Of a stretch of DNA of 64,000 nucleotides, positions 1 to 12,619 are shown piece after piece. Each line of letters starts with the position of its first letter. Position 1 is the stretch's first letter. The translations under genes were made by a program, and so were the position numbers. This DNA comes from Klebsiella pneumoniae (GTDB lineage: Bacteria; Pseudomonadota; Gammaproteobacteria; Pseudomonadales; Pseudohongiellaceae), in the NCBI GenBank assembly GCA_945877175.1, contig CAMCRC010000002.1:40715-104714 (forward strand). The letters run 5' to 3'. The notes below the pieces were generated by a model. The model saw only the letters and a list, made by a program, of their open reading frames with translations, did no database searches and was not told the origin of the DNA.

Positions 1-1
1 C

Positions 2-352
2 AGCCTGGCAGACATGGCTCAGTACCCTGCGCTCCTGCCCGAACGACGGTTCTATACCACACAACTGGTGGAAGATCTGTTCGCACGCAACGGACTTCGG
101 ATCAAGATCAAGCTGTCGACCAATTATCTGGAAACCATCAAGGCACTGATTTCTGCAGGCTATGCCTGGGGAGTTCTGCCTCGCTCAATGCTGGAAGACA
201 AGGCACTGGCCGTGCTTTGTGTACACGCTGACGCCACCGAAGGTGCCATAGCGCTCACACGCAACCTCGACTGCATTTACCACCGGCAGCGACAGATGAG
301 CCGGGCTGCCCGCGCCTTTTTCGACTTGCTGTGTCAGCACGCCGGGGAGTGA
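2..352 (+). CDS. LysR-family transcriptional regulator, C-terminal part (cut by window edge)
   Basis: The open frame runs in from the left edge, so only the last ~117 residues are present. They look like the second half of a LysR substrate-binding domain: a stretch on recognition of NYLETIKALISAGYAWGVLP type, which is the typical 'leads to a helix, then GxG(I/V)LP' element of the effector-binding fold, followed by a basic C-terminal helix. The DNA-binding helix-turn-helix lies outside the window. Such proteins usually control a divergently transcribed neighbour, which would also be outside. The methionine at position 14 is internal and not the start. The exact subfamily and effector cannot be told. 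Confidence 0.8.
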   Translation, partial: SLADMAQYPALLPERRFYTTQLVEDLFARNGLRIKIKLSTNYLETIKALISAGYAWGVLPRSMLEDKALAVLCVHADATEGAIALTRNLDCIYHRQRQMSRAARAFFDLLCQHAGE

Positions 353-364
353 ACCGGACCCCGG

Positions 365-1276
365 TCATTCAACTCGCGAAATCTCGAAGCCTTTCTGCTC
401 CAGAAGACTCAGCAGACCATCTTCCCCTACCAGATGTGCCGCGCCCACCAGGACGAACTCATTCCCCTGATTCTCGAACAAAGTCTCGATGATTGCGATC
501 CATGCAGTATTGCGGCGCACCAGCAGCGCCTCATAAAGTGTCGGGTATTCCTCTTTCATGTCGGCAACGAACAAGGCTTCCAGCGTCGCATTGTCACCAC
601 TGCGCCAGGCTGCAATCATCTGCTCCATCGCGGTCTCGATTTCCTGCATGTCGTCCAGCGACGAACGCACAAACTCACTCTCGTTGCCTTCCCCCATGTT
701 GGCGATGAAACCGATCTGATCGTCGATCGACTCCAGCTCCCCCACCTGCTTGCCATCGCCCAGCGCACGGGAGTTGAAGTAGGCATCGACACCCTGCGGC
801 GTAAACCCCATTTTCTGGAACTCGATGACCTGCAGCGTGCTGACGAGCATGCCTGGCTTGAACCGCTCCATCATCTGCATGGGCAGCCCTGTTGAGGAGA
901 CATGGGCCGCAAGCGCCGCATACGTGGGCGCATCCAGCACCGTCTGCAGTGTACGGCCATCGCTGTACAGCAACTCCTGCATCATGCGGGCCTGCACGGC
1001 AAAGTCGCTCATGCCGGCAATATCGGTTTCGAAATACACCGCGCTTGAATCCTGATAAGCCTTCTCGAAAGGTTCGGGCAGCGGGTAGTCGGAAGGACGC
1101 AGCAGATGCACGGTGCCGCCCAGGTAGACCTTTTCAGCACCCGACGTAGCGACCCACACAGCGCTCTGTGCCAGCACCCAATGCCAAGGCGCAAGGCAGA
1201 ACAGCGCGAGCAGGCCGGCACCCAGAGGACGCGCGAGGCGCTTGCGCGCGGTGACAGTTATCGAATTTTCGAGCAT
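365..1276 (-). CDS. TraB/GumN family protein, exported
   Basis: A 303-residue protein of the TraB/GumN family, a metalloprotease-like fold related to Tiki proteins. Family marks are the early YLGGTVHLL segment, followed by acidic FExD residues, and the late VLVGAAHLVG histidine motif near the C-terminus. I start it at the internal ATG at 1276, because that gives a clean signal peptide (basic start, hydrophobic core GLLALFCLAP, cleavage near VLAQ) and leaves room for the divergent gene at 1356. The longer frame to 1363 would overlap that gene. It is predicted to be periplasmic. Its substrate is unknown in bacteria. Its tail lies 12 bp from the end of the convergent LysR gene. Confidence 0.85.
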   Translation of the reverse strand: MLENSITVTARKRLARPLGAGLLALFCLAPWHWVLAQSAVWVATSGAEKVYLGGTVHLLRPSDYPLPEPFEKAYQDSSAVYFETDIAGMSDFAVQARMMQELLYSDGRTLQTVLDAPTYAALAAHVSSTGLPMQMMERFKPGMLVSTLQVIEFQKMGFTPQGVDAYFNSRALGDGKQVGELESIDDQIGFIANMGEGNESEFVRSSLDDMQEIETAMEQMIAAWRSGDNATLEALFVADMKEEYPTLYEALLVRRNTAWIAIIETLFENQGNEFVLVGAAHLVGEDGLLSLLEQKGFEISRVE

Positions 1277-1355
1277 GAAGTCAGTTCCCGTGTGATTTAC
1301 AGTATCGCGAAGGAGAAGGTAGCATGCCCCCCGACCCTCCTCCAAGGAAGCCAGC

Positions 1356-1715
1356 ATGGCCACATTGTTGTTCAGATTGCGTCACGTGCCCGATGACGAA
1401 GCGGACGATGTACGCGCATTGCTGGAGGAAAATGGCATCGATTTCTACGAGACAACCCCGGGCAACTGGGGCATCTCGATGCCGGCGCTGTGGCTGCGTG
1501 ACGACACGCAGCACGCGCGTGCGCTGGCTTTGCTGACCGACTATCAGCAAGAGCGTACACGCCTCATGCGCGAAGAATATGAGGAACAGTGCCGGCAGGG
1601 CGCCGCCCCGACCCTGTTCGCCAGCTTCCGCAGCCAGCCGGGGCGTTTTCTTTTCTACACGGGCCTGAGCGCCGCCATTCTCTATCTGTCCATCAGCAGC
1701 TTCTTCAGCTTCTGA
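1356..1715 (+). CDS. DUF6164 family protein
   Basis: A 119-residue conserved hypothetical protein. The N-terminal ~75 residues form a small domain beginning MATLLFRLRHVPDDE, a pattern I associate with DUF6164; residues ~96-119 form one hydrophobic C-terminal membrane segment. An AAGGA Shine-Dalgarno stands about seven bases before the ATG. It is divergent from the TraB/GumN gene, and its end overlaps the end of the convergent fumarylacetoacetase-family gene by 11 bp. The N-terminal domain resembles proteins that place a signal-transducing (PII/DUF2007-like) fold on the cytosolic side, but function is unknown. Confidence 0.8.
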   Translation: MATLLFRLRHVPDDEADDVRALLEENGIDFYETTPGNWGISMPALWLRDDTQHARALALLTDYQQERTRLMREEYEEQCRQGAAPTLFASFRSQPGRFLFYTGLSAAILYLSISSFFSF

Positions 1716-2418
1716 GTGCTGTCCCGATGCTGATCTTCAGTGTCTCAAGCCCGTCCACTCGACCTTCCAGCACATCGCCGGCCACCACGGCAGCGACACC
1801 CGCCGGAGTTCCGGTGAAGATCAGGTCGCCCGGACGCAGCCGGTAATACGTGGACAATTCCGCTATCAGCTCTGGAATATTCCAGATCAGGTCACTGATG
1901 TGGCCCTCCTGCCGCAGCTCGCCATTGACATGCAGCGTGATGTGCGCGGCGGACAAGTCTCCCACCTTTGCTACCGGAGTGAGTGCTGTCATGGGGGCGG
2001 AGTCGTCAAAGCCCTTGGCCGTGTCCCATGGCCTTGCCTTGTCTTTGGCTTCTGCCTGCAGGTCTCGGCGCGTGAAATCAATTCCCACACCATAGCCGAA
2101 CACGGCGGCCTGCGCTTCCGCCAGGGACAGACACTCGCCCTTGGCTGCCAGGGCATCACCCGCCAGCGCCACTACCAGCTCGACCTCGTGGTGCAAATCC
2201 CGGGTGCGCTGCGGGTATGGCAGCACGGCGCCATTCTGAGCGATGGCGTTGGCAGGTTTGCTGAAGAAAAAGGGCGATTCGCGCTCCGGATTCGCGCCCA
2301 TCTCCCGCGCATGCGCCGCGTAGTTGCGCCCCACACAGTAGATGCGATTGACGGGAAACTGCTCCGGACGCCCCAGGATGGGAACGGTAGGGATTTCGAC
2401 TGCAAAGAGTAGCGTCAT
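1705..2418 (-). CDS. fumarylacetoacetate hydrolase family protein (acylpyruvase-like)
   Basis: A 237-residue single-domain member of the FAH superfamily, which cleaves C-C bonds in acylpyruvates or decarboxylates oxaloacetate with a divalent metal. Visible marks: the IYCVGRNYAAHAREMG opening typical of the YcgM/FAHD1 group, the metal-binding HHEVELVV segment (E78, E80), GIDFTRRDLQ with the third acidic ligand, and the closing LIFTGTPAG loop. Length fits FAHD1-type enzymes (~220 residues). Likely a cytosolic acylpyruvate hydrolase or oxaloacetate decarboxylase; the exact substrate cannot be read from sequence. It lies directly downstream of the helicase gene on the same strand (31 bp), so the two may be co-transcribed. 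Confidence 0.85.
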   Translation of the reverse strand: MTLLFAVEIPTVPILGRPEQFPVNRIYCVGRNYAAHAREMGANPERESPFFFSKPANAIAQNGAVLPYPQRTRDLHHEVELVVALAGDALAAKGECLSLAEAQAAVFGYGVGIDFTRRDLQAEAKDKARPWDTAKGFDDSAPMTALTPVAKVGDLSAAHITLHVNGELRQEGHISDLIWNIPELIAELSTYYRLRPGDLIFTGTPAGVAAVVAGDVLEGRVDGLETLKISIGTALRS

Positions 2419-2449
2419 GGATATCCTTGTCTGGCAGCGAGTGCCTGGT

Positions 2450-5400
2450 TCACGTACCGATGTAAGCCCGCAGCCGTGAGGGAAACTCCCGTTGCTGCAA
2501 GACCTGTTGCAATTGCCATTGTACGTCAGGCTCCACCTCGCGCAGAAACCTGACCTTGTTGTTTTCCAGCACGGCCAGCGGCAGGCCGTCGCGATACAGA
2601 ATGCGGTTGCGGGCGAGGCGCGGCAAACGGGTCTCTGGCAGAACGATGGCCAGCAGGTTCACCGGATCGGCAGCCGCCAGACTGACATATTCGGTGCTGC
2701 GCTGGGCAGCATCCTGATTCTTGCCGAACTGGCGCAGGGCAGTGACAGTGTCCGGGAGCGCAAACTGCTCACCGCTGATGCCGGCGATGAACCGTCCGCC
2801 GCGCACCACCCCCTGCAACTCCAGGGTGCGCAGTTTGCGCAGGAGCAAACGCCAGGACGGCGCCGCGCTTTCTCGTTCCAGTGCGCGCTTGAACAGCACC
2901 CCCCAGCGCGCCAGGTAGATCATGATCAGGCGCTCAAGCTGCTCGTCATTCAGCGGACACTCTTCGGTCGCGACTGCCGGCACCGGGTGGTCATCTCGCA
3001 GCAGCGACCAGCGCCCGGCATCTTCCACACCGAACGTGGCGCGACGACGGCCATTGGCATGCCCTCCCGGCTTGCGGGCATCGGGCGTGAGAAGGGCTCG
3101 CAGACCTGTGAAGCTGTCGCTGGTAATGCGGCCGGCGCTGACCAGTTCGGCCAGGCCCTGCTCCAGCTGGCTGCGCAGCAGCTGCGTGCGCCGCGAGATC
3201 TGCTCGAAGAAGCTGGCGCCATGCTGGCGGATATCCGTTTCGATACGCGCGGCGAGGGAACTCAGTGGCGCTTCGTCCGCCGCACTGACCGGGTCTGCAG
3301 CCCGAGCGAGAGCGTCCCAGATATCCTGATTCTGGCGCTGCAACAACGTGATGGGTGTGCCCTTGACCGGCCCTGGCTTGCGGGAGGCGTCTGCCAGCGC
3401 GCCGCCCTTCAGCCCGGGCCGCACAAGCCGCCCCCAGACCAGCCGCCCACTGATGCACATCACATCCAGCCAGGAAGGGTCATAGCCGCTGATCCGCGAT
3501 GGGAAGACATCCGCTTCCCACAGTGTGGCCGGTGCGCTCAGGCCATCCAGCCGCGCGAGCGTGCGCTGCAGCAGCCCCTGACCATCGGAAGAGGTTGGCA
3601 CCAGCACGGGTCGCGCAGGCAGCCGCTGCACGCGCACTTCATGCAAGTCGAACAGGAAGCGCATATAGGATTGCAGCGACACGGGTTTGATGCTCTGCCG
3701 GTGGGAATCGATGGTGTAGCGGTGAATGCGCTGCAGCAGACGCCGTTCACACCACTGTGTTGATCCCTGCAGCAGCGTCGAGAACTGCCCCCGGAACGCA
3801 AAGCCTTCCGTTTCCAGCCCGAGCAGGGCGACCTCCACCAGCACCGGTCGCAGACCGAGCTCTGCAACCAACCGGTCCGAGGTGACAGGACCCAGTCCTT
3901 CCAGACGGCGGCGCAGCACTTCGCGCAGGGCGGCATCGTCCTCCCATGTTTCCCGGAGCAGACTGGGCGGCAGCGCGAGCGATGGCTCACAGACAACCTT
4001 GGGATAGAGCGTTCGCAACAAGGGCAGGCGCTCGGCCGCCACCCAGAACTGCGCGGCTCCGGTGTCCAGCAGACAGCAACGCCCGGCACTGACGAGGGTG
4101 CGCAGGTGAGTCGCATAGCCGTGCAATTGCGCCTCGGCTGCCGTCACATACGCGAGGGAATACAGCGCGTCGTGCATCTCGTCGACCGAGCGCACCAGTG
4201 GCCAGGCTTCTTCGCGCACCTGGGCAATCGCCGCTTCGTCCAGCACGCTGTAGGACTGCACCTCGGCCGGGTCTAGCCAGCTGCGGTTGCGGATTGCATT
4301 GGTACGCCGCTCTTCAAAGGGCGCATCGTCCAGAAAGGCATAGGGGCGGGCGTTGATGATCTCCTGTGCAAAGGGCGAGGGTTCGCGCAGGTCGCGGGCG
4401 ATCAATGTCAGCGCGCCGCTCTCGATGTCGCTCACCAGTTGCTTGAGCCCTTCGATGTCCATGGCTTCGGTCAGGCAGTCGTGGATGGTTTGCTGCACCA
4501 GCGGGTGCTCGGGCACCTCGCGCTTGCCCTGGATGTTCTCGAAACAGGCGATCTGATCGGGGAACACGTGGGCCACCAGGTCCTCGGCATCCATCCGCTG
4601 AAACTGCGGCGGCACGCGCTTGCCATTGCGATTGCGCTGAATGGCCAGTGAACGGGTGGCATTCCAGCGCCAGCGCACTTCGAACATGGGGGCATCGAGC
4701 AGCGCCTGCACCAGCACGTCCTCCACGCTCCCGCTCTGCAGATAGGCGTACACCTCCTGCAATGGAAAACTGTGCACCGAGCCCAGGGAAATCACGATGC
4801 TGTCTTCGTTGGCAGCAGCCTGCAGCTCGAAGTTGAAGGTGCGGCAGAAACGCTTGCGCAGCGCCAGCCCCCAGGCGCGGTTGAGGCGACTGCCGAAGGG
4901 CGAGTGAATGACGACGTGCATGTCGCCTAATTCGTCAAAGAAGCGCTCCATCACCAGGGTCTTCTGCGTAGGCATGACTTCCAGCGCATTGCGCCCAGCC
5001 TGCAGATAATCCACAAGCTGCTGTGCGGCGGAGGCCGGCAGACGCAGCGCTTCCTTCAGCCACTGCACCGCATTGGCGGCAGAATCGTCCTGCAGGAAAG
5101 CATCGATGGTTTCCCGCAGAGCACACACCGACAGCGAGAGTTCCCGGGTACGCCCTGGTCCTTCGCCAAACCAGAAAGGAATGGTGGGCCGTGCGCCCTG
5201 GGCATCGCGCACCCGTACTTTCAGCCCGTCCACCCGCAGCAGCTGCCAGCTGTGGCTGCCCAGCGTGAAAATGTCGCCGGGCAGCGTTTCCAGTGCAAAG
5301 TCTTCATTGAGCGTGCCCACTACGGTGTCGTCCGGGTCCAGTACTACCTGATAGTCAAACATGTCCGGAATGGCGCCACCGTTGGTCAGCGCAGTCAGGC

Positions 5401-6874
5401 GGGCATTGCGGCGGGCACTGACCCGGTTGTTGATGACGTCCAGATGCAGATACGCGCCCTTGCGCCCGAGGCGCGTGGAATAGCCATCGGCCAGCATCTG
5501 CACGATGCCGTTGAACGCCTCACGGGAAAGGTCGCGATAGGGATGCGCCCGCACGAACAGCGCGTACAGGGCGTCCAGACTCCAGCTGCCTTCGCCGCCG
5601 TCCTCTCCCTGGGACGAGGCGACTTCCGCCACAATCTGCTGCGCGAGAATGTCCACAGGCTTGTCCGGCATCAGGATGCGGTCGAGATCGCCTTCGCGCA
5701 GGCTGTTGAGCAGCGCCGTACACTCCGCCAGATCATCCCGCGTCAGGGGGAACAGAATGCCCTTGGGCGTGCCCCGCACCGAGTGGCCACTGCGACCCAC
5801 ACGCTGCAGGAATTTCGCGATGCTCTTGGGCGAGGAAAACTGCACCACCAGATCCACGGAGCCCACATCGATGCCCAGCTCCATGGAGGCTGTCGCCACC
5901 AGCACCTTGAGATGCCCGTCCTTCAGTTTCTGCTCGGCCAGATGGCGATGTTCCTTGCTCATGCTGCCGTGGTGCGAACTGACCAGTCCTTCGCCCAGAC
6001 GTTCGGTCAGTGCCAGTGCCAGCCGCTCGGAGAGCCGCCGCGTGTTCACGAACACCAGCGTGGTCTCGTGCGTCTCGATCAGCTGCACAAGCCTCTGGTA
6101 GAGTTCGTCCCAGACCTCGTTGCTCATGAGCGCCGACAAGGGCGACCCCGGCACTTCCAGCGTCACATCGATGGCGCGACGATGGCCCGAGTCGACCACG
6201 ACACAGGGCTGGTCGGGGCGATTGCCGGTCAGGAAATCCGCCACCAGGGACAAAGGCCTCTGGGTGGCCGAGAGCCCGATGCGCTGCAATGGGCGGTGCA
6301 CGATGCTTTCCAGTCGCTCCAGGGAAAGCGCAAGGTGAGACCCGCGCTTGTCTCCGAGGAGTGCGTGGATCTCGTCGACGATGACGGTACCCACTGTCCG
6401 CAGCATCTGCCGCCCGCCCTCACTGGTCAGCAGCAGGTAGAGGGATTCCGGGGTGGTCACAAGGATGTGGGGCGGCGCGCGCAACATGCGCTGGCGTTCG
6501 GTGGGGGTAGTGTCACCCGTGCGCACGGCAACACTGATGTCGGCAGCCGCAGCGCCGCGCTCGCGCAGCAGATCCGCCAGCCCCTGCAGGGGCACTTCCA
6601 GATTGCGGTGAATGTCGTTGCTGAGCGCCTTGAGAGGGGAAATGTAAAGGATGCGGGTAGCGCGTGGCAGCGGTCCCTCCTGAGCCTGTTGCAGAAGATC
6701 ATCAATCGCGGCGTAGAACGCCGCCAAGGTCTTGCCACTGCCCGTCGGCGCCGATATCAGCGTGTGGCGTCCGGACTTGATAGCCGGCCATGCCTGCGCC
6801 TGTGCCTGGGTAGGCGCCCCGAAACGCTGCAGGAACCAGTCGCGGGCAACGGCATGAAATTGGCTCAGTGGCAT
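2450..6874 (-). CDS. lhr: large ATP-dependent helicase Lhr
   Basis: A 1474-residue superfamily 2 helicase of the full-length Lhr type. The N-terminal ~850 residues are the helicase core: Walker A APTGSGKT (K48), the DEIH box at 167-170, HHGSMSKEHR and LVATASMELGIDVG of the second RecA domain, and the arginine-finger motif QRVGRSGH. The core is followed by winged-helix and Lhr-specific regions, and the long C-terminal extension matches E. coli-like full-length Lhr (about 1500 residues) rather than the ~900-residue Lhr-Core. Lhr translocates 3'-5' on single-stranded DNA and unwinds RNA:DNA hybrids; its repair role is still incompletely defined. There is no ligase or nuclease partner gene next to it here. 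Confidence 0.95.
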   Translation of the reverse strand: MPLSQFHAVARDWFLQRFGAPTQAQAQAWPAIKSGRHTLISAPTGSGKTLAAFYAAIDDLLQQAQEGPLPRATRILYISPLKALSNDIHRNLEVPLQGLADLLRERGAAAADISVAVRTGDTTPTERQRMLRAPPHILVTTPESLYLLLTSEGGRQMLRTVGTVIVDEIHALLGDKRGSHLALSLERLESIVHRPLQRIGLSATQRPLSLVADFLTGNRPDQPCVVVDSGHRRAIDVTLEVPGSPLSALMSNEVWDELYQRLVQLIETHETTLVFVNTRRLSERLALALTERLGEGLVSSHHGSMSKEHRHLAEQKLKDGHLKVLVATASMELGIDVGSVDLVVQFSSPKSIAKFLQRVGRSGHSVRGTPKGILFPLTRDDLAECTALLNSLREGDLDRILMPDKPVDILAQQIVAEVASSQGEDGGEGSWSLDALYALFVRAHPYRDLSREAFNGIVQMLADGYSTRLGRKGAYLHLDVINNRVSARRNARLTALTNGGAIPDMFDYQVVLDPDDTVVGTLNEDFALETLPGDIFTLGSHSWQLLRVDGLKVRVRDAQGARPTIPFWFGEGPGRTRELSLSVCALRETIDAFLQDDSAANAVQWLKEALRLPASAAQQLVDYLQAGRNALEVMPTQKTLVMERFFDELGDMHVVIHSPFGSRLNRAWGLALRKRFCRTFNFELQAAANEDSIVISLGSVHSFPLQEVYAYLQSGSVEDVLVQALLDAPMFEVRWRWNATRSLAIQRNRNGKRVPPQFQRMDAEDLVAHVFPDQIACFENIQGKREVPEHPLVQQTIHDCLTEAMDIEGLKQLVSDIESGALTLIARDLREPSPFAQEIINARPYAFLDDAPFEERRTNAIRNRSWLDPAEVQSYSVLDEAAIAQVREEAWPLVRSVDEMHDALYSLAYVTAAEAQLHGYATHLRTLVSAGRCCLLDTGAAQFWVAAERLPLLRTLYPKVVCEPSLALPPSLLRETWEDDAALREVLRRRLEGLGPVTSDRLVAELGLRPVLVEVALLGLETEGFAFRGQFSTLLQGSTQWCERRLLQRIHRYTIDSHRQSIKPVSLQSYMRFLFDLHEVRVQRLPARPVLVPTSSDGQGLLQRTLARLDGLSAPATLWEADVFPSRISGYDPSWLDVMCISGRLVWGRLVRPGLKGGALADASRKPGPVKGTPITLLQRQNQDIWDALARAADPVSAADEAPLSSLAARIETDIRQHGASFFEQISRRTQLLRSQLEQGLAELVSAGRITSDSFTGLRALLTPDARKPGGHANGRRRATFGVEDAGRWSLLRDDHPVPAVATEECPLNDEQLERLIMIYLARWGVLFKRALERESAAPSWRLLLRKLRTLELQGVVRGGRFIAGISGEQFALPDTVTALRQFGKNQDAAQRSTEYVSLAAADPVNLLAIVLPETRLPRLARNRILYRDGLPLAVLENNKVRFLREVEPDVQWQLQQVLQQREFPSRLRAYIGT

Positions 6875-7091
6875 GGCAGACGCGCTCGTGCTTGCAGGAG
6901 GTTGGGGAGGCAGTGCTCAACGACAAGCGTATAAGAATCGTCCGGAAGGCACCAGCATCCATTGGCTTGAGTTTCTCAACCAGGCCAGACACCACAGAGG
7001 GTTGATTGACTTGCAGCGCGGCAATCGCCTATTGTCGGCCACCTGAGTCGAGCAGAGGCGATTCGGCAATGGAACGGAGCAAGGAAATCCC

Positions 7092-7751
7092 ATGAAGAAG
7101 TACCTGTCAGCATTCTGGCAAGAGAACAGAAAATTTCTGTTCCTGCTTCTCAGCATCGTGTTCTTCAAAAGCGCCATTGCTGATCTGAACTCCATTTCCG
7201 GGCGCTCCATGCAACCCACTCTGCTGGATGGTGACAAAGTCTGGGTCAACAAACTGGCCTACGATGTGCGCGTGCCCTTTACAGACATTTTCCTCGCATC
7301 GCATACCGACCCCGAACGCGGCGACATCGTGATCATCGACTCCGAAGCGGCAGAAAAGCGCCTGGTGAAGCGTATCGTCGGCCTTCCTGGCGACACCATC
7401 TACATGCGCAACAACACACTGGTCATCAATGGTCAGCCTGCCGACTATGAAGTGGTGTCAAGCGACATCGATTCCCTGATCATTCGCGAACATCTGTTTG
7501 ACCACACCCATGAGGCGATGTTGTCTGACACCTTCACAAGCCGCCTCTCGCGCAGCTTCGGGCCGGAGACGGTGCCGGAAGACCAGTTCTTCGTGCTGGG
7601 CGACAACCGCGACAACAGCGCCGACAGCCGCATCTACAGTTTCATTCCCCGGGATCAGATCATCGGACGTTCCAGCTCGGTGATCTTTTCGCTGGACAGC
7701 GACCGCAACTACCTGCCGCGCGCCGACCGTTTCCTGGCCGAACTGCAATAA
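7092..7751 (+). CDS. lepB: signal peptidase I
   Basis: A 219-residue type I signal peptidase. It has one N-terminal membrane anchor (residues ~14-30), the catalytic serine in SGRSMQPTL (S39), the general-base lysine in RLVKRIVGLPGD (K93) and the C-terminal box GDNRDNSADSR. It removes signal peptides on the periplasmic face of the inner membrane. It has a single membrane anchor, whereas E. coli LepB has two. It is also not in the usual lepA-lepB-rnc setting, so it is probably a second paralogue or a relocated copy. The divergent neighbour is lhr, and the following gene on the same strand is gcvT after a 157-bp gap. Confidence 0.92.
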   Translation: MKKYLSAFWQENRKFLFLLLSIVFFKSAIADLNSISGRSMQPTLLDGDKVWVNKLAYDVRVPFTDIFLASHTDPERGDIVIIDSEAAEKRLVKRIVGLPGDTIYMRNNTLVINGQPADYEVVSSDIDSLIIREHLFDHTHEAMLSDTFTSRLSRSFGPETVPEDQFFVLGDNRDNSADSRIYSFIPRDQIIGRSSSVIFSLDSDRNYLPRADRFLAELQ

Positions 7752-7908
7752 TTCCTGCACCGAAATGGCACGTCTTTCAGCGGGTCTGGAGGCCATTCTG
7801 TCCTGTTAAACCCTCCTTCCAGCGAGTAGAATGGCCGCTTTGTTTTCGGCGCAGGCAGCTCCTTCTCACGCAGCCCCCGCCCCATTGCCAAGCCAGGAAA
7901 CCCTCATT

Positions 7909-9009
7909 GTGGGATTGAAGACCCCTCTGTACCAGAAGCACCTGGACGCCGGTGCCCGAATCGTTGATTTCGGGGGCTGGGACATGCCCATTCAATATCA
8001 GTCGCTGATCGAAGAACATCACGCAGTGCGTCAGCATGCGGGCGTCTTCGACGTCAGCCATATGACAATCGTGGATGTCGATGGCCCGGATGCCAAAGCG
8101 TGGCTGCAATATCTGCTGGCCAATGATGTCGAGAAACTCGATGTGGCAGGCCGTGCACTCTACAGCGCCATGCTCAACGACACGGGTGGCGTTGTGGACG
8201 ATCTGATTGTCTATCGCCGCGTCTTTGGCTATCGGCTGGTGGTCAATTGCGGAACCCGTGAAAAGGATCTGCGCTGGATGAATGAACGGGTTCGGGACTG
8301 GAAAGTCAGCGTCACCGAGCGCCCCGAGCTTGCCATCCTGGCCGTGCATGGCCCGGAATCCATTGACAAGGTATGTCAGGTGCTGACCCCGGCGCTGGCG
8401 GACAGCGTTCGCGCGCTGGGCAATTTCCGCAGCCTGGAATCCGGTGACTGGTTCATTGCTCGCACGGGGTACACTGGCGAGCGAGGTCTGGAATTGCTGA
8501 TCCCCAATGCGCAGGCTCCGGCCCTCTGGGACCAGTTGCTGCAACTGGGCGTCAAACCCATCGGCCTGGGTGCACGCGATACGCTGCGCCTGGAAGCCGG
8601 CATGAATCTTTATGGTCACGACATGGATGACTCTGTGTCGCCACTTGCTGCCAACATGGAGCAGACCATCGCCTGGGAGCCTGCAACGCGTCAGTTCATC
8701 GGCCGCACTGCGGTCGAACAGCACAAGCACGAACAACTTGCAGGGCGGCTGCCAATCCTGACCGGCCTGGTCATGGAAGAGCGCGGCGTACTGCGCGAAG
8801 GCCTGCGCGTGGTCTGCCTCGTCAATGGCGAAGAACGCGAAGGCATCATCACCAGTGGCACGTTTTCCCCGACATTGAAGCATTCCATCGCCTTGGCTAG
8901 AATCCCGGCAGACAGCACCGATTGCCGTGTCGATCTGCGAGGAAAGCTGACACCCGTTCGCCTTGTGAAACCGAATTTCGTACGGTTTGGCAAAAAGGTT
9001 TTTGAATAA
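7909..9009 (+). CDS. gcvT: glycine cleavage system T protein (aminomethyltransferase)
   Basis: A 366-residue T protein that moves the aminomethyl group from lipoylated GcvH to tetrahydrofolate, releasing ammonia. The start [24 protein letters not shown], shown here only in part as [12 protein letters not shown], is the family hallmark, and the folate-binding C-terminal barrel is present. I choose the GTG at 7909, because AGGAAA stands eight bases before it and family proteins begin here; the ATG at 7831 would add 26 low-complexity residues. It is the first gene of gcvT-gcvH-gcvP. I looked for a tandem glycine riboswitch in the 157-bp leader and saw none. Confidence 0.95.
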   Translation: MGLKTPLYQKHLDAGARIVDFGGWDMPIQYQSLIEEHHAVRQHAGVFDVSHMTIVDVDGPDAKAWLQYLLANDVEKLDVAGRALYSAMLNDTGGVVDDLIVYRRVFGYRLVVNCGTREKDLRWMNERVRDWKVSVTERPELAILAVHGPESIDKVCQVLTPALADSVRALGNFRSLESGDWFIARTGYTGERGLELLIPNAQAPALWDQLLQLGVKPIGLGARDTLRLEAGMNLYGHDMDDSVSPLAANMEQTIAWEPATRQFIGRTAVEQHKHEQLAGRLPILTGLVMEERGVLREGLRVVCLVNGEEREGIITSGTFSPTLKHSIALARIPADSTDCRVDLRGKLTPVRLVKPNFVRFGKKVFE

Positions 9010-9037
9010 ATTTTATTTTCAGCATGAGGATTGGTCA

Positions 9038-9421
9038 GTGAGCAGCTTTCCGGACAATTTGAAGTATGCCGCCACCCACGAGTGGGTGCGCGTAGAAGCA
9101 GATGGCACCTGCACCATTGGCATTACAGATCACGCACAGGAACTGCTGGGTGACATCGTGTTCATCGAGCTTCCCGACGATGGCGCCAGCGTCTCTGCAA
9201 AGCAGGAGATCAGTGTCGTCGAATCCGTGAAGGCGGCATCCGACATTTATGCGCCTGTCTCAGGCAGGATCATTGCGGTCAACAAGACTCTCATCGACAG
9301 CCCGGAAATCGTCAACACGTCTCCTTATGGCGAAGGCTGGTTCTGTCGCATTCAGCCTGGCAATGCCGCTGAACTGGATGCTCTGCTCGACGCCGATGGT
9401 TACGCAAAAATCTGCGAATAA
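9038..9421 (+). CDS. gcvH: glycine cleavage system H protein (lipoyl carrier)
   Basis: A 127-residue H protein, the swinging-arm carrier that shuttles aminomethyl between GcvP and GcvT. The lipoyl-lysine sits in the motif VVESVKAAS (K65), and the family-typical opening [13 protein letters not shown] is present. I start it at GTG 9038, preceded by GAGGA at 9026-9030; the longer frame from 8987 would overlap gcvT and add residues unlike the family. The gap from gcvT is 28 bp. Lipoylation by LipA/LipB, encoded elsewhere, is required. Confidence 0.95.
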   Translation: MSSFPDNLKYAATHEWVRVEADGTCTIGITDHAQELLGDIVFIELPDDGASVSAKQEISVVESVKAASDIYAPVSGRIIAVNKTLIDSPEIVNTSPYGEGWFCRIQPGNAAELDALLDADGYAKICE

Positions 9422-9590
9422 GGCGTCCGGGCGCAAGCGCCTGTCGTACTGACCAATAACACTTTCGAAACTCCAGTTTCGATTCCGGGCGCCTTCCACG
9501 GCGCGCCGATATGAACCGTTTTCTTTCTTGCTCCCGCGGGCCCGGAGTGCAGCTTACTGCGCTCGGCCCCGTCTATTGACCGAGGCTTAC

Positions 9591-12501
<2,911 letters not shown>

Positions 12502-12503
<2 letters not shown>

Positions 12504-12523
12504 GCAGCAGAAGCTTGCTGCCT
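12502..12523 (+). terminator. hairpin at gcvP stop codon (possible terminator)
   Basis: An 8-bp inverted repeat AGGCAGCA / TGCTGCCT with a six-base loop begins in the gcvP stop codon. No clear T-run follows, so termination would be weak or the hairpin may only protect the mRNA 3' end, perhaps with the REP immediately downstream. Confidence 0.35.
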
Positions 12524-12537
12524 GGAAAGCTGGCATA

Positions 12538-12618
12538 TGTGGGAGCTTGTTGGTGTAGGAGCTTGCTTGCAAGCGAACTGTTCGCGGGCAAGCCCGCTCC
12601 CACACACCCGCTCCCACA
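12538..12618. repeat. REP-like inverted pair (BIME-like)
   Basis: Palindromic repeat downstream of gcvP. Two arms face each other: GTAGGAGCTTGCTTGCAAGC and, after AACTGT, CGCGGGCAAGCCCGCTCCCA, whose complement reads TGGGAGCGGGCTTGCCCGCG. A partial third copy (CCGCTCCCACA) follows. This sequence class resembles the REP elements common in pseudomonads, usually spread by a RAYT transposase encoded elsewhere. The 23 bases at 12582-12604 recur exactly at 13358-13380 and 46487-46509. Confidence 0.8.
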
Positions 12619-12619
12619 A

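Noticed and set aside
5252..6934. 560-codon frame antisense to lhr
   Set aside because: Same reasoning; the sense frame has a complete helicase.
6875..7091. 217-bp divergent space between lhr and lepB
   Set aside because: No clear promoter, operator or small gene seen on either strand.
7752..7908. Possible glycine riboswitch in front of gcvT
   Set aside because: No tandem aptamer stems or conserved glycine-aptamer core were found in the 157-bp leader.
9422..9590. Stretch between gcvH and gcvP, with short inverted bits
   Set aside because: No promoter, hairpin or frame convincing enough; treated as intra-operon spacer.
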